Assembly (NCBI RefSeq): GCF_900475315.1
Contig: NZ_LS483369.1
Coordinates: forward strand, 1-64,000
Direction of reading: 5' to 3'
Source of the DNA: Neisseria cinerea
Lineage (GTDB): Bacteria > Pseudomonadota > Gammaproteobacteria > Burkholderiales > Neisseriaceae
DNA length: 64,000 nt
Shown: positions 11,715-22,690 of the stretch, piece by piece
How positions within the stretch are numbered: the stretch's first letter is position 1
Layout: every line of letters starts with the position of its first letter
The notes under the pieces: model-generated
Told to the model about the DNA's origin: nothing
Databases searched by the model: none
The model's input: only the letters and a program-made list of their open reading frames with translations
Translations under genes and position numbers: made by a program

Positions 11715-13628
11715 TTAGTTTGCCGCATATCGGTCCGGCAGCCATGCACGCACGCGGCGTTCAACCGCTTCGGGACTCAAGCCCAAATCGTCCAAAAGTT
11801 TTTTCGGGTCGCCGTGTTCGGTTACGGTATCGGCAACGCCCAAAAGCAAGACGGGTTTGCAGATGCCGTGTTTCGCCAATACTTCCAGCACCGCGCTGCC
11901 TGCGCCGCCTTGTTCGGCGTTTTCTTCGGCGGTAACGATGTAATCGTGGCTTTGGGCGAGGCGGACGATGAGTTCCTCGTCTATTGGTTTGACGAAGCGC
12001 ATATCAGCGATGGTGGCGTTCAGTTTTTCGGCAACCGTCAATGCGGGGGCAACCATGCTGCCGAAGGCGATGAATGCGGTTTTCTTACCTTCGCGGCGGA
12101 TAATGCCCTTGCCGATTTCCACGGTTTCGAGGCCGTCTGAAACGGGCGCGCCCGTACCCGTGCCGCGCGGATAACGGACGGCGGACGGTGAATTTGCCTG
12201 ATAGCAGGTCGAAAGCAGCAGGCGGCATTCGTTTTCATCGCTCGGCGCGGCAACAATCATGTTCGGCACGCAGCGCAAGAAGCTCAAATCGTACAAACCG
12301 GCATGGGTCGGGCCGTCCGCGCCGACGATGCCCGCACGGTCAACGGCAAACAAAATGGGCAGGTTTTGCAGGGCGATGTCGTGCACCAGTTGGTCATAGG
12401 CGCGCTGGAGGAAGGTGGAATAAATGGCGACGACGGGCTTCATGCCTTCGCAAGCCAAACCGCCGGCAAAGGTAACGGCGTGCTGCTCGGCAATGCCGAC
12501 GTCGAAATAGCGGTCGGGAAATTGTTGTTCGAATTCAACCAGTCCGCTGCCCTCGCGCATGGCGGGGGTAATCGCCGCCAATCGTGAGTCTGCCGCCGCC
12601 TGGTCGCACAGCCATTTGCCGAACACTTGCGTATAGGTCGGTTTGGCTGCGGGTTTGTTTTCAGACGGCATAGGGGTTTCCGCAGTACTGTCTTTGGGCA
12701 GGTTGGCAACGGCGTGGTATTTGACGGGGTCGTTTTCGGCGAGTTTGTAGCCGTTGCCTTTTTTGGTGATGACGTGCAGCAGTTGCGGGCCTTTGCGGCT
12801 GCGCAAGTCTTTCAATACGTCAACCAGATGTTCGACGTTATGACCGTCCACGGGGCCGGTGTAGCGGAAGCCGAAGTTTTCAAACAAAGACAGCGACTGC
12901 CTTGCGTGTTCTGCTTCACCCGCCAGCGTTTTGATTTTGTGTTCGACTTTTTGGGCGAGCTCCATCGCGCCGGGCAGCTTGTCTAAAACCTTGCTCGATT
13001 GGGCTTTGATGGTGCTCAACAGGCCGCGCATATCGCGCACGACGTTGCTGGCGAGGTATTTCGGCAGCGCGCCGACGTTGGGGGAAATCGACATTTCGTT
13101 GTCGTTGAGAATGACCAGCAGGTTCACGTCCATGTCGCCTGCGCAGTTCAAGGCTTCAAACGCCTGACCCGCCGTCATCGCGCCGTCGCCGATAATGGCG
13201 ACGCTGCGGCGGTCGCTGCCCAAAATTTTGTCAGCCGCCGCCATGCCCAACGCCGCGCCGATGGAGGTGGAAGAATGACCCACGCCAAACGCATCGTATT
13301 CGGACTCACTGCGCTTGGGGAAACCCGCCAAACCGCCGTAGCGGCGCATGGTGTGCATTTGGTTTTTGCGGCCGGTCAGGATTTTGTGCGGATAACTTTG
13401 ATGACCGACGTCCCAAACCAACTTGTCTTCAGGTGTATGATAAACATAGTGCAGAGCCACGGTAAGCTCGACCGCGCCCAAGTTGCTGGCGAAATGACCG
13501 CCGGTTTGACCGATGGATTCCAGCAGAAACTCTCGCAACTCGGCGGCGACTTGGGGCAACTGTTTTTTATCCAGGCGGCGCAAATCTTGCGGGCTGTCAA
13601 TCAGGTCGAGTAGGGGGCTTGGGTTCAT
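11715..13628 (-). CDS. dxs: 1-deoxy-D-xylulose-5-phosphate synthase
   Basis: DXS condenses pyruvate and glyceraldehyde 3-phosphate with thiamine diphosphate, the first step of the MEP isoprenoid pathway and a source for thiamine and pyridoxal. Seen: 637 residues with [17 protein letters not shown] and the ThDP/Mg motif [15 protein letters not shown]. The transketolase-like pyrimidine domain has [25 protein letters not shown], and a C-terminal transketolase domain follows. A DUS inside the inter-domain region (around 12659-12670) encodes MPSENKP. The ATG at 13628 starts [17 protein letters not shown]. xerC lies immediately upstream in the same direction. Confidence 0.97.
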   Translation of the reverse strand: MNPSPLLDLIDSPQDLRRLDKKQLPQVAAELREFLLESIGQTGGHFASNLGAVELTVALHYVYHTPEDKLVWDVGHQSYPHKILTGRKNQMHTMRRYGGLAGFPKRSESEYDAFGVGHSSTSIGAALGMAAADKILGSDRRSVAIIGDGAMTAGQAFEALNCAGDMDVNLLVILNDNEMSISPNVGALPKYLASNVVRDMRGLLSTIKAQSSKVLDKLPGAMELAQKVEHKIKTLAGEAEHARQSLSLFENFGFRYTGPVDGHNVEHLVDVLKDLRSRKGPQLLHVITKKGNGYKLAENDPVKYHAVANLPKDSTAETPMPSENKPAAKPTYTQVFGKWLCDQAAADSRLAAITPAMREGSGLVEFEQQFPDRYFDVGIAEQHAVTFAGGLACEGMKPVVAIYSTFLQRAYDQLVHDIALQNLPILFAVDRAGIVGADGPTHAGLYDLSFLRCVPNMIVAAPSDENECRLLLSTCYQANSPSAVRYPRGTGTGAPVSDGLETVEIGKGIIRREGKKTAFIAFGSMVAPALTVAEKLNATIADMRFVKPIDEELIVRLAQSHDYIVTAEENAEQGGAGSAVLEVLAKHGICKPVLLLGVADTVTEHGDPKKLLDDLGLSPEAVERRVRAWLPDRYAAN

Positions 13629-13710
13629 GATGTGTCTTTTTTATATCGTCCGGGTGCAACGGCTAATTATATATCAAGCACGCGGGGCTGACGGCTGATT
13701 TTGTCCGGGA

Positions 13711-14616
13711 TTATTTTTCCTGCCGTTTGGCGCGCGGATGAGCTTCGTCATACAGGCGGGCGATGTGGTCGAAATCGAGTTTGGTGTAAATCTGCGTGGT
13801 TGAAAGGCTGCTGTGACCGAGCAGCTCCTGTACAGCCCTGATGTCGCGCGAGGACTGCAACAGATGGCTGGCGTAGCTGTGCCTCATCATGTGCGGGGAA
13901 ATGTGCCTGCCGTCGCCGTTTTGCGCCGCCCATGATTCGAGGCGCTTTTGTATTTGGCGTTGGCTCAGGCGCGTACCGTTCCTGCCGGTAAACAGGGCTT
14001 TGCCGTCCGATGCCGTCTGACGTAGCGGCAAATAGTTTTTTAAAGCTTCTACGCTTTTCCCGGTCAGCGGGACCTGGCGTTGTTTTCTTCCTTTGCCGGT
14101 TACGCGCACCCAGCCTTCGTCCAACCACACATTGCCTGTATCCAGGCCGTGTATCTCGCTCAGGCGTAAACCGCTGCCGTACATCAGTTCGAACAGTGCG
14201 TGGTCGCGCAATGCCAATGCGTCGCTGTCATCTACAGGCAGGTCGAGCATCTGGTTCAAACATTCTTGAGGGAGTGCTTTCGGGATACGTTCTGGCTGTT
14301 TCGGTGGTTTGATATCGGCGGTCGGGTCGGCGTGCATCAGGCCGCGCTTTACCAGCCAAACGCAATACTGCCGCCAAGACGAAAGTTTGCGAGCCAGCGT
14401 CCGTTCCCCCAAACCGCGGCCGGACAGCCGGCGTAATGCCTGTACGAAGTCGCCGCGCGTGCAATTTGGAGGGTTTGCAGACGGCATTTCTTCCAGAAGG
14501 GCAAGCAGTTCCTGCAAGTCGCGCCGGTATGCGGCAACCGTATGCTCCGATTTACCCTCGCGCACGATATTTTCCAAATAAGCGTCCAAGTATGCCGCAA
14601 GTCCGTCCAAACCCAT
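13711..14616 (-). CDS. xerC: Tyrosine recombinase XerC
   Basis: XerC with XerD resolves chromosome dimers at dif during division. Seen: an N-terminal SAM-like domain and the catalytic R-(K)-HxxR-H-Y set: [11 protein letters not shown] (Arg I), [11 protein letters not shown] (Lys), [12 protein letters not shown] (HxxR), [15 protein letters not shown] (His and nucleophile Tyr). The end DEAHPRAKR closely matches the XerC C-terminus, so XerC is preferred over XerD. The open frame continues to 14700. The ATG at 14616 gives 301 residues, the normal length, and is preferred. Two DUS lie in the frame, one encoding EMPSANPP and one in TASDGKALF. It is divergent from fba. Confidence 0.88.
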   Translation of the reverse strand: MGLDGLAAYLDAYLENIVREGKSEHTVAAYRRDLQELLALLEEMPSANPPNCTRGDFVQALRRLSGRGLGERTLARKLSSWRQYCVWLVKRGLMHADPTADIKPPKQPERIPKALPQECLNQMLDLPVDDSDALALRDHALFELMYGSGLRLSEIHGLDTGNVWLDEGWVRVTGKGRKQRQVPLTGKSVEALKNYLPLRQTASDGKALFTGRNGTRLSQRQIQKRLESWAAQNGDGRHISPHMMRHSYASHLLQSSRDIRAVQELLGHSSLSTTQIYTKLDFDHIARLYDEAHPRAKRQEK

Positions 14617-14759
14617 TCCCACACCTAAAATAACATTAGAAACATTATCATAAATCGGAATATCCGAATCCCGAAACGTCAAAACCCGACAAACCTGCAT
14701 ACTGGCATCGTTAATATAAAATCAATGAGCCGTTTATGGTTTTTTGCCGTAAAAAACAT

Positions 14760-14765
14760 TATAAT
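14760..14765 (+). promoter_or_regulatory. -10 element of the fba promoter
   Basis: A perfect TATAAT lies 35 bp before the fba ATG. No convincing -35 is visible at 16-18 bp spacing. Confidence 0.4.
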
Positions 14766-14799
14766 CCGCCTTATTTACCTATTGCCCAAGGAGACACAA

Positions 14800-16843
<2,044 letters not shown>

Positions 16844-16851
16844 CCATTGTG

Positions 16852-16896
16852 AAAATGCCGTCCGAACACAATAATTTACCGTTCGGACGGCATTTT
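16852..16896 (+). terminator. Terminator after fHbp built from two DUS variants
   Basis: Perfect 16-bp arms, AAAATGCCGTCCGAAC and its complement, around a 13-base loop. Both arms carry GCCGTCCGAA, one base off the uptake consensus. Confidence 0.8.
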
Positions 16897-16957
16897 GTAT
16901 TGCACCGTCCGACGGCATGTCCGAGGGGGGAGATCCCTATTTTCAGGCCAACCGCTA

Positions 16958-16963
16958 TATAAT
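16958..16963 (+). promoter_or_regulatory. -10 element of tsaB promoter overlapping a DUS
   Basis: TATAAT overlaps the first bases of a full 12-mer DUS at 16962-16973, which ends 16 bp before the tsaB ATG. No clear -35 is seen. Confidence 0.4.
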
Positions 16964-16989
16964 GCCGTCTGAACCAACGAGAGAATACC

Positions 16990-17667
16990 ATGCAAGCTGA
17001 TTTTAACCGTCCCGTCCTGGCCGTCGATACCGGTACTTCCCGTTTGTCGCTCGCGCTGCGTGCCGACGGCGAAACCCGTCTGTTCCATCAGGAAGTCGGC
17101 AGCCGCCAGTCCGAACTGATTCTGCCGGAAATCCGCACCCTGTTCCGCGATGCGGGCATTACCGCCGCCGATTTGGGTGCGGTCGTATACGCACAGGGCC
17201 CCGGCGCGTTTACCGGACTGCGTATCGGCATCGGTGTGGCTCAGGGTTTGGCAACGCCGTTTGATACCCCCTTAATCGGCGTACCCTCGCTCGCTGCCGC
17301 CGCCTCGCTGCCGCCGCCGCAAAGCTGCATCCTTGCCGCTACGGACGCTCGTATGGGCGAAGTGTTTTATGCATGGTTCGATACGCTGAACTGCCACCGT
17401 TTGAGCGATTATCAGGTCGGGCGGGCGGCAGACATCCGGCTGCCGGAGGGATGCGCCTTTTCAGACGGCATAGGCAGCGCGTTCGCGCTGGAAGAGGCCC
17501 CGCCGTTCTCAGGCAGGCCGGATATGCCGACCGCCGCCGACTTTCTAGCATTGGCAGCCAAGGGCGGCTATGCTGCCGTCCATGCCGCAGACGCCGGTTT
17601 GCTCTACGTCCGCAACAAAATTGCCCTGACTGCCAAAGAACAGGCCGAACGGAGGGCGCGCCCGTGA
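16990..17667 (+). CDS. tsaB: tRNA threonylcarbamoyladenosine biosynthesis protein TsaB
   Basis: TsaB is the ASKHA-fold partner that activates TsaD for t6A37 formation in ANN-decoding tRNAs. Seen: 225 residues. The N-terminal phosphate-loop-like segment is VLAVDTGTSRLSLALR, followed by the family hallmark AQGPGAFTGLRIGIGVAQGLA and ATDARMGEVFYAWF. A DUS encodes FSDGIGSAF near residue 157. It starts at ATG 16990 after GAGAG. The stop overlaps the GTG start of rimI by 4 bases, so the two are translationally coupled. The tsaB-rimI-UDG order also occurs in other beta-proteobacteria. Confidence 0.93.
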   Translation: MQADFNRPVLAVDTGTSRLSLALRADGETRLFHQEVGSRQSELILPEIRTLFRDAGITAADLGAVVYAQGPGAFTGLRIGIGVAQGLATPFDTPLIGVPSLAAAASLPPPQSCILAATDARMGEVFYAWFDTLNCHRLSDYQVGRAADIRLPEGCAFSDGIGSAFALEEAPPFSGRPDMPTAADFLALAAKGGYAAVHAADAGLLYVRNKIALTAKEQAERRARP

Positions 17668-18104
17668 ACATCCGCCGTGCCGTTTATGCCGATTGCGCGG
17701 CGCTGGCCGCACTCGATGCCGTCTGCAACCCGTCCGCATGGACGCAACGCCAATTCGAATCCGCACTCGTTTCGCCGTCCGAACAGGTTTTCCTTGCGGA
17801 AAAAGACGGCAGGTTGGCCGCCTTTATCGTTTGGCAGAACCTGCCCGATGAATCCGAACTGCACCTGATTGCCACCGCGCCCGAATGCCGCCGCCGGGGT
17901 GTCGCGTCCGCCCTGCTCGAATATTGGTTCGCACATCTGCCCGAAGGCACGCAACGCCTGCTGCTCGAAGTCCGCGCGGGCAATATCGGCGCGCACGCGC
18001 TATATGCGGCACACGGCTTTACCGATGCGGGCAGGCGGAAAAACTATTACCGTACAGCCGACGGTAAAACCGAAGATGCCGTCTTAATGGAGAAAATATG
18101 TTAA
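17664..18104 (+). CDS. rimI: Ribosomal protein alanine N-acetyltransferase RimI
   Basis: GNAT-fold enzyme that acetylates the N-terminal alanine of ribosomal protein S18. Seen: 146 residues from GTG 17664, MNIRRAVYADCAALAALD. The acetyl-CoA-binding motif RRRGVASALLEYWFAHL is followed by the C-terminal signature LLEVRAGNIGAHALYAAHGF and RKNYYRTADGKTEDAVLM. The long upstream open frame (from 17373) is out of place inside tsaB. The GTG overlapping the tsaB stop by 4 bases gives the standard family length. It overlaps the next gene by 7 bases, so all three genes form one translationally linked operon. Confidence 0.93.
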   Translation: MNIRRAVYADCAALAALDAVCNPSAWTQRQFESALVSPSEQVFLAEKDGRLAAFIVWQNLPDESELHLIATAPECRRRGVASALLEYWFAHLPEGTQRLLLEVRAGNIGAHALYAAHGFTDAGRRKNYYRTADGKTEDAVLMEKIC

Positions 18105-18838
18105 GCGCGCGCTACCTCCACCTGCACGAAGCCTTGGGTTTGGGCCCGATGTGGTTGAAACGGGGAGCCGTCGTCCTGCCGTCCGCAACATTGCCGGGAA
18201 ACCCGACACAAATCCGCCTGCAAAAGCAAACCGTCCTCAGTATTCCGCAGCGTCCGTCCGAACAGCATACCGGTCAGGCACGGCTCAAAACCATGAAAGT
18301 GTTGGAAACAACCGCCGTACATACGCGCAAACCCGTGCCTGAAACCGAAACGCCTCTGTCCGGTGTTTCAGACGGCATCGCCCCCGTTCCCGCCGCTTCG
18401 GGCATAACCAAACTTGCCGTCGTCAGCCTGTGTCCGCCGACCGAGGATATGGTTTACGGGCAGCTGTTCCACGGCAAAGCGGGTGTCCTGCTCGACAATA
18501 TACTCAAAGCCGTAGGACTGGATGCCGCTTATGTACACAAGACCAGCTGGGTGAAAACCGCCGCCGTCGGCAACCCGATGCCGTCTGAACAGGCCATCGA
18601 GAATGCGTTGGGTCAAATCGCCAGGGAACTCGACGGCTGCCGCGCCCCGGCCGTCCTTTTCCTTGGGCAGGCTTTTGTCCAGACTGAACGGCAAACGATG
18701 GTTGAAACTTTGTGCGGCAGCCGTCCCTTCTTCATCATCGACCATCCCGCCCGGCTTTTACGCCAACCCGAACTCAAAGCCCGAAACTGGCAGGTGTTGA
18801 AACAGTTGAAACGCGCCTTGCAGGCAGGCGGCAGTTGA
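18098..18838 (+). CDS. Uracil-DNA glycosylase superfamily protein, degenerate active site
   Basis: Seen: 246 residues. The N-terminal about 95 residues are variable and proline/threonine-rich. The C-terminal domain matches the family 4-like UDG fold: PPTEDMVYGQLFHGKAGVLLDNILKAVGL, VHKTSWVKTAAVGNPMPSEQAI, PAVLFLGQAF, then FFIIDHPARLLRQPELKARNWQVL with the HP block. The family's catalytic GE(A/G)PG loop, expected just before PPTED, reads VVSLCPPTED and lacks the Glu and Gly residues. It may therefore be a non-catalytic DNA-binding paralogue. A DUS gives VSDGIAP, and a second gives MPSEQ inside the domain. Cotranscribed with tsaB-rimI. Confidence 0.75.
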   Translation: MLSARYLHLHEALGLGPMWLKRGAVVLPSATLPGNPTQIRLQKQTVLSIPQRPSEQHTGQARLKTMKVLETTAVHTRKPVPETETPLSGVSDGIAPVPAASGITKLAVVSLCPPTEDMVYGQLFHGKAGVLLDNILKAVGLDAAYVHKTSWVKTAAVGNPMPSEQAIENALGQIARELDGCRAPAVLFLGQAFVQTERQTMVETLCGSRPFFIIDHPARLLRQPELKARNWQVLKQLKRALQAGGS

Positions 18839-18899
18839 AGCAGGCCGCACGGGGCGGTAGAATCACAACTGCATCGCAATACCTGACAGAAAGCAAAAA

Positions 18900-19541
18900 A
18901 TGACCGATTTCCGCCAAGATTTCCTTAAATTCTCCCTCGCCCAAAACGTCTTAAAATTCGGCGAATTTACCACCAAGGCAGGACGGCAGTCGCCTTACTT
19001 CTTCAATGCCGGCCTCTTTAACGACGGCTTGTCCACGCTGCAACTGGCAAAATTTTACGCACAATCCATCATTGAAAGCGGCATCCAATTCGATATGCTG
19101 TTCGGCCCCGCCTACAAAGGCATTATTTTGGCGGCGGCAACCGCGATGATGCTGGCGGAAAAAGGCGTGAACGTCCCGTTTGCCTACAACCGCAAAGAAG
19201 CCAAAGACCATGGCGAAGGCGGCGTGTTGGTCGGTGCGCCGCTTAAAGGGCGTGTGCTGATTATCGACGATGTGATTTCCGCCGGTACATCCGTACGCGA
19301 ATCAATCAAACTGATTGAAGCGGAGGGTGCAACCCCCGCCGGTGTCGCCATCGCGCTCGACCGCATGGAAAAAGGCACCGGCGAATTGAGCGCGGTTCAG
19401 GAAGTGGAAAAACAATACGGTCTGCCCGTCGCCCCCATCGCCAGCCTGAACGATTTGTTTATCCTGTTGCAAAACAACCCCGAATTCGGACAGTTCCTCG
19501 AACCCGTCCGAGCCTACCGTCGGCAGTACGGCGTAGAATAA
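18900..19541 (+). CDS. pyrE: Orotate phosphoribosyltransferase
   Basis: Adds ribose 5-phosphate from PRPP to orotate, giving OMP in de novo pyrimidine synthesis. Seen: 213 residues, the normal length, from ATG 18900. The PRPP-binding loop RVLIIDDVISAGTSVRESI is near residues 119-137, and the flexible-loop lysines lie in YNRKEAKDHGEGG. FGPAYKGIILAAATAMMLA is also conserved. It lies 61 bp after the UDG-like gene, in the same direction. A DUS inverted pair follows it. Confidence 0.96.
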   Translation: MTDFRQDFLKFSLAQNVLKFGEFTTKAGRQSPYFFNAGLFNDGLSTLQLAKFYAQSIIESGIQFDMLFGPAYKGIILAAATAMMLAEKGVNVPFAYNRKEAKDHGEGGVLVGAPLKGRVLIIDDVISAGTSVRESIKLIEAEGATPAGVAIALDRMEKGTGELSAVQEVEKQYGLPVAPIASLNDLFILLQNNPEFGQFLEPVRAYRRQYGVE

Positions 19542-19552
19542 AAACAAAGCAT

Positions 19553-19587
19553 ATGCCGTCTGAACCGCCTTACGCCTCAGACGGCAT
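19553..19587 (+). terminator. Inverted DUS pair after pyrE
   Basis: ATGCCGTCTGA and TCAGACGGCAT arms around a 13-base loop, between pyrE and the zinc-ribbon gene. It lacks a long T-run. Confidence 0.6.
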
Positions 19588-19614
19588 CAAACCTGACACA
19601 CACGAGGAAATACC

Positions 19615-20046
19615 ATGCCCGCCTGTTTCTGCCCCCACTGCAAAACCCGTCTCTGGGTCAAAGAAACCCAGCTCAATGTCGCCCAAGGCTTCGTCGTCTG
19701 CCAAAAATGCGAAGGGATGTTTAAAGCCAAAGACCATCTGGCAAGCACGAAAGAACCTATATTCAACGATTTGCCCGAGGCTGTTTCGGATGTCAAACTC
19801 GTTCACCGCATCGGCACGCACGCCATTGGCAAGAAACAGATTTCCCGCGACGAAATCGCCGATATCCTCAACGGCGGTACAACCCTGAACGATACGCCGC
19901 CTGCGTCTGCCGCCGCCCCTGCGTCCCCCCGGATTGCCGAGCCGTCCGCCGCCCCTGTACGTCAGGAAGGGTTCAACTGGACTATTGCAGCCCTGTTTGC
20001 CTTTATCGTCCTTATCATGCAGCTTTTCTACCTCACGCTCTTATAA
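19615..20046 (+). CDS. Zinc-ribbon protein with C-terminal membrane anchor
   Basis: Seen: 143 residues. The N-terminus is a zinc ribbon (CFCPHCKTRLWVKETQL ... VVCQKCEGMFK, two CxxC pairs) of the MJ0042/DUF3426-related type. A charged middle and an Ala/Pro-rich linker follow, then one C-terminal hydrophobic helix (TIAALFAFIVLIMQLFYLTLL). The predicted topology is a cytoplasmic zinc ribbon tethered to the inner membrane. Such proteins are often found in beta-proteobacteria but have no assigned role. It starts at ATG 19615 with AGGAAATACC upstream and lies alone between two DUS hairpins. Confidence 0.75.
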   Translation: MPACFCPHCKTRLWVKETQLNVAQGFVVCQKCEGMFKAKDHLASTKEPIFNDLPEAVSDVKLVHRIGTHAIGKKQISRDEIADILNGGTTLNDTPPASAAAPASPRIAEPSAAPVRQEGFNWTIAALFAFIVLIMQLFYLTLL

Positions 20047-20053
20047 AAACGCC

Positions 20054-20083
20054 ATGCCGTTTGAACGCTGCTTCAGACGGCAT
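20054..20083 (+). terminator. Imperfect DUS hairpin after the zinc-ribbon gene
   Basis: ATGCCGTTTGAA (one mismatch to DUS) and TTCAGACGGCAT arms with a 6-base loop. Confidence 0.55.
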
Positions 20084-20240
20084 ATCGTTTAAATCTTTGC
20101 AGGACGGGAATCAAAAACAGACATTTTCAAACCTGCCGCCTATCGGGCGAACAAGACTTCCTCCCATCCTGAATTGCCTTCATCATCATCTGCCTGAATT
20201 TCCGATATAATCCGCCTTCCACTGTTCAGACGGCATATTG

Positions 20241-22256
20241 ATGAAATCCTACCCCGATACCTATCTCCATTTCGAAAACCTCGAATCTCCCGAAACGCAA
20301 AACTTTGCTGCTGAAGCGAATGACGAAACGCGTGCGCGTTTTTTAGAAAACGACAAGGCGCGCGCATTGTCCGACGGCATTTTGGCGCAGATGCAGGACA
20401 CGCGGCAGATTCCGTTTTGTCAGGAACACCGCGCGCGGATGTACCATTTCCATCAGGACGCGGAATATCCGAAAGGCGTGTACCGCGTATGTACCGCGGC
20501 GACGTACCGTTCCGGCTATCCCGAGTGGAAAATCCTGTTTTCGGTGGCGGATTTCGACGAGTTGCTCGGCGACAATGTGTATTTGGGCGGCGTGTCGCAC
20601 TTGGTGGAAAAGCCCAACCGCGCGCTATTGACTTTGAGTAAATCGGGCGGCGATACGGCGTACACGCTGGAAGTGGATTTGGAAGCAGGGGAGTTGGTAG
20701 AAGGCGGTTTTCACTTTCCGGCAGGCAAAAACCATGTGTCGTGGCGCGATGAAAACAGCGTGTGGGTGTGTCCGGCTTGGGACGAACGCCAGTTGACCGA
20801 ATCGGGCTATCCGCGCGAAGTATGGCTGGTGGAACGCGGCAAAAGTTTCGAGGAAAGCCTGCCGGTGTACCAAATCGGCGAAGACGGCATGATGGTGAAC
20901 GCGTGGCGTTATCTCGATCCGCAAGGTTCGCCGATTGATTTGATTGAAGCGTCTGACGGTTTTTACACCAAAACCTATTTGCAGGTCTCAGCCGAAGGCA
21001 AAGCGAAACCGTTAAACCTGCCCAACGATTGCGACGTGGTCGGCTATCTGGCCGGACATCTTTTGCTGACGCTGCGTAAAGACTGGAACCGCACGAACCA
21101 AAGCTATCCGAGCGGCGCATTGGTGGCGGTGAAGCTGAATCGGGGCGAACTCGGGGCGGCGCAGCTTTTGTTTGCGCCCGATGAAACGCAGGCATTGGAA
21201 AGCGTGGAAACGACCAAGCGTTTTGTGGTGGCGAGCCTGCTGGAAAACGTACAAGGCCGTCTGAAAGCGTGGCGGTTTACCGACGGCAAATGGCAGGAAG
21301 CCGAGTTGCCGCGCCTGCCTTCGGGCGCGCTGGAAATGACCGACCAGCCTTGGGGCGGCGACGTGGTTTACCTTGCCGCCAGCGATTTCACCACGCCGCT
21401 GACGCTGTTTGCGCTGGATTTGAACGTGATGGAACTGACCGTCATGCGCCGCCAGCCGCAGCAGTTCGTTTCAGACGGCATCGAAGTGCGGCAGTTTTGG
21501 GCGGTGTCGTCCGACGGCGAGCGTATTCCTTATTTCCATGTCGGCAAAAACGCCGCGTCCGATACGCCGACGCTGGTCTATGCCTACGGCGGTTTCGGCG
21601 TGCCCGAGCTGCCGCATTATCTGGGCAGCATCGGCAAATACTGGCTGGAAGAGGGCAACGCCTTCGTGTTGGCGAACATACGCGGCGGCGGCGAGTTCGG
21701 CCCGCGCTGGCATCAGGCGGCACAGGGAATCAGCAAACACAAAAGCGTCGACGATTTGCTTGCCGTCGTGCGCGATTTGTCCGAACGCGGCATGAGTTCG
21801 CCCCAACACATCGGTTTGCAGGGCGGCAGCAACGGCGGCCTGATTACCGCTGCCGCCTTCGTGCGCGAACCGCAAAGCATCGGCGCGCTGGTGTGCGAAG
21901 TGCCGCTGACCGATATGATCCGTTATCCGCTGCTGTCTGCCGGTTCAAGCTGGACGGACGAATACGGCAATCCGCAGAAATACGAAGTCTGCAAACGCTG
22001 GCTGGGCGAATTGTCGCCGTATCACAATCTTTCAGACGGCATCAATTATCCGCCTGCGCTCATTACCACCAGCCTCAGCGACGACCGCGTCCATCCCGCC
22101 CACGCGCTCAAGTTCTACGCCAAATTGCGTGAAACCTCCGCACAATCTTGGCTTTACGCTCCCGACGGCGGCGGCCATACCGGCAACGGTACGCAACGCG
22201 AATCCGCCGACGAACTTGCCTGCGTATTGCTGTTTTTGAAAGAGTTTTTGGGGTAG
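20241..22256 (+). CDS. Prolyl oligopeptidase family serine peptidase (S9A)
   Basis: Cytoplasmic-type serine peptidase cutting short peptides after proline. Seen: 671 residues from ATG 20241 (MKSYPDTYLHFENLESPET); no signal peptide is visible. The N-terminal beta-propeller region runs to about residue 400. The alpha/beta-hydrolase domain follows with YAYGGFGVPELPHYLG, GGGEFGPRWH and the nucleophile motif GLQGGSNGGLIT. An Asp region (SLSDDRVHPAHALKFYAKL) and the catalytic His in GGGHTGNGTQ complete it. A DUS sits just before the start codon, and three more are read as VSDGIE, LSDGIN and GRLKAW. Its physiological substrate is not known from sequence. Confidence 0.92.
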   Translation: MKSYPDTYLHFENLESPETQNFAAEANDETRARFLENDKARALSDGILAQMQDTRQIPFCQEHRARMYHFHQDAEYPKGVYRVCTAATYRSGYPEWKILFSVADFDELLGDNVYLGGVSHLVEKPNRALLTLSKSGGDTAYTLEVDLEAGELVEGGFHFPAGKNHVSWRDENSVWVCPAWDERQLTESGYPREVWLVERGKSFEESLPVYQIGEDGMMVNAWRYLDPQGSPIDLIEASDGFYTKTYLQVSAEGKAKPLNLPNDCDVVGYLAGHLLLTLRKDWNRTNQSYPSGALVAVKLNRGELGAAQLLFAPDETQALESVETTKRFVVASLLENVQGRLKAWRFTDGKWQEAELPRLPSGALEMTDQPWGGDVVYLAASDFTTPLTLFALDLNVMELTVMRRQPQQFVSDGIEVRQFWAVSSDGERIPYFHVGKNAASDTPTLVYAYGGFGVPELPHYLGSIGKYWLEEGNAFVLANIRGGGEFGPRWHQAAQGISKHKSVDDLLAVVRDLSERGMSSPQHIGLQGGSNGGLITAAAFVREPQSIGALVCEVPLTDMIRYPLLSAGSSWTDEYGNPQKYEVCKRWLGELSPYHNLSDGINYPPALITTSLSDDRVHPAHALKFYAKLRETSAQSWLYAPDGGGHTGNGTQRESADELACVLLFLKEFLG

Positions 22257-22321
22257 AAGCAAGCAGCAGGACTGACCGTTTTGTAAAGTTGAGAAACCAA
22301 ATATTCTTGTTTCGGCAAGTG

Positions 22322-22375
22322 AAAAGAAGGCCGTCTGAAAAACGAATATTAAAGTTTTTCAGACGGCCTTCTTTT
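22322..22375. terminator. Perfect 22-bp inverted repeat with GGCCGTCTGAA arms
   Basis: Arms 22322-22343 and 22354-22375 are perfect complements, with a 10-base loop and a trailing TTTTCTTTT. The arms carry GGCCGTCTGAA, which differs from the common AT-DUS at the two bases before the core. It marks the end of the prolyl oligopeptidase unit and the start of the remnant zone. Confidence 0.75.
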
Positions 22376-22443
22376 CTTTTAACTTTCAACATGTCCCGAT
22401 AAAATGGACACTTTGTAAGTGATCATTGATGGAAGACGCAATT

Positions 22444-22690
22444 ATGGCAACCGAACCGAAAAATTATACACGATTTAGAAAATAATTTTAAACAAAACAA
22501 TATATTAAAACTCAAACAAATCTTTCCTGAAGTCTTTTGCGAAGACCAAATCGACTTTGAGAAACTCAAACTCGTCCTTGGCGCAGAAAACCTTGCCGGT
22601 GTGGGCGAACGTTATCAACTCGATGCTGTAGAAACTAGTAGCGTTGTTTACAGTATTTCCAGGAGAATACTGAAACATGAACATGCATAA
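22444..22690 (+). pseudogene. Remnant of type III DNA methyltransferase (mod) 5' end
   Basis: From the ATG at 22444 the frame reads MATEPKNYTRFRK and stops. In the +1 frame from 22472 it reads DLENNFKQNNILKLKQIFPE then VFCEDQIDFEKLKLVLGAE and NLAGVGERYQLD. These resemble the N-terminus of type III modification subunits, where WAGK would follow. After RYQLD the homology ends abruptly and the frame runs into unrelated sequence to a stop at 22690. So a 5' fragment of about 60 codons survives, with an apparent single-base frameshift. The family call rests on remembered N-terminal similarity. Confidence 0.55.

Noticed and set aside
20140-21195. 351-codon open frame antisense to the prolyl oligopeptidase gene
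   Set aside because: Low-complexity Arg/Pro-rich product typical of a shadow frame.
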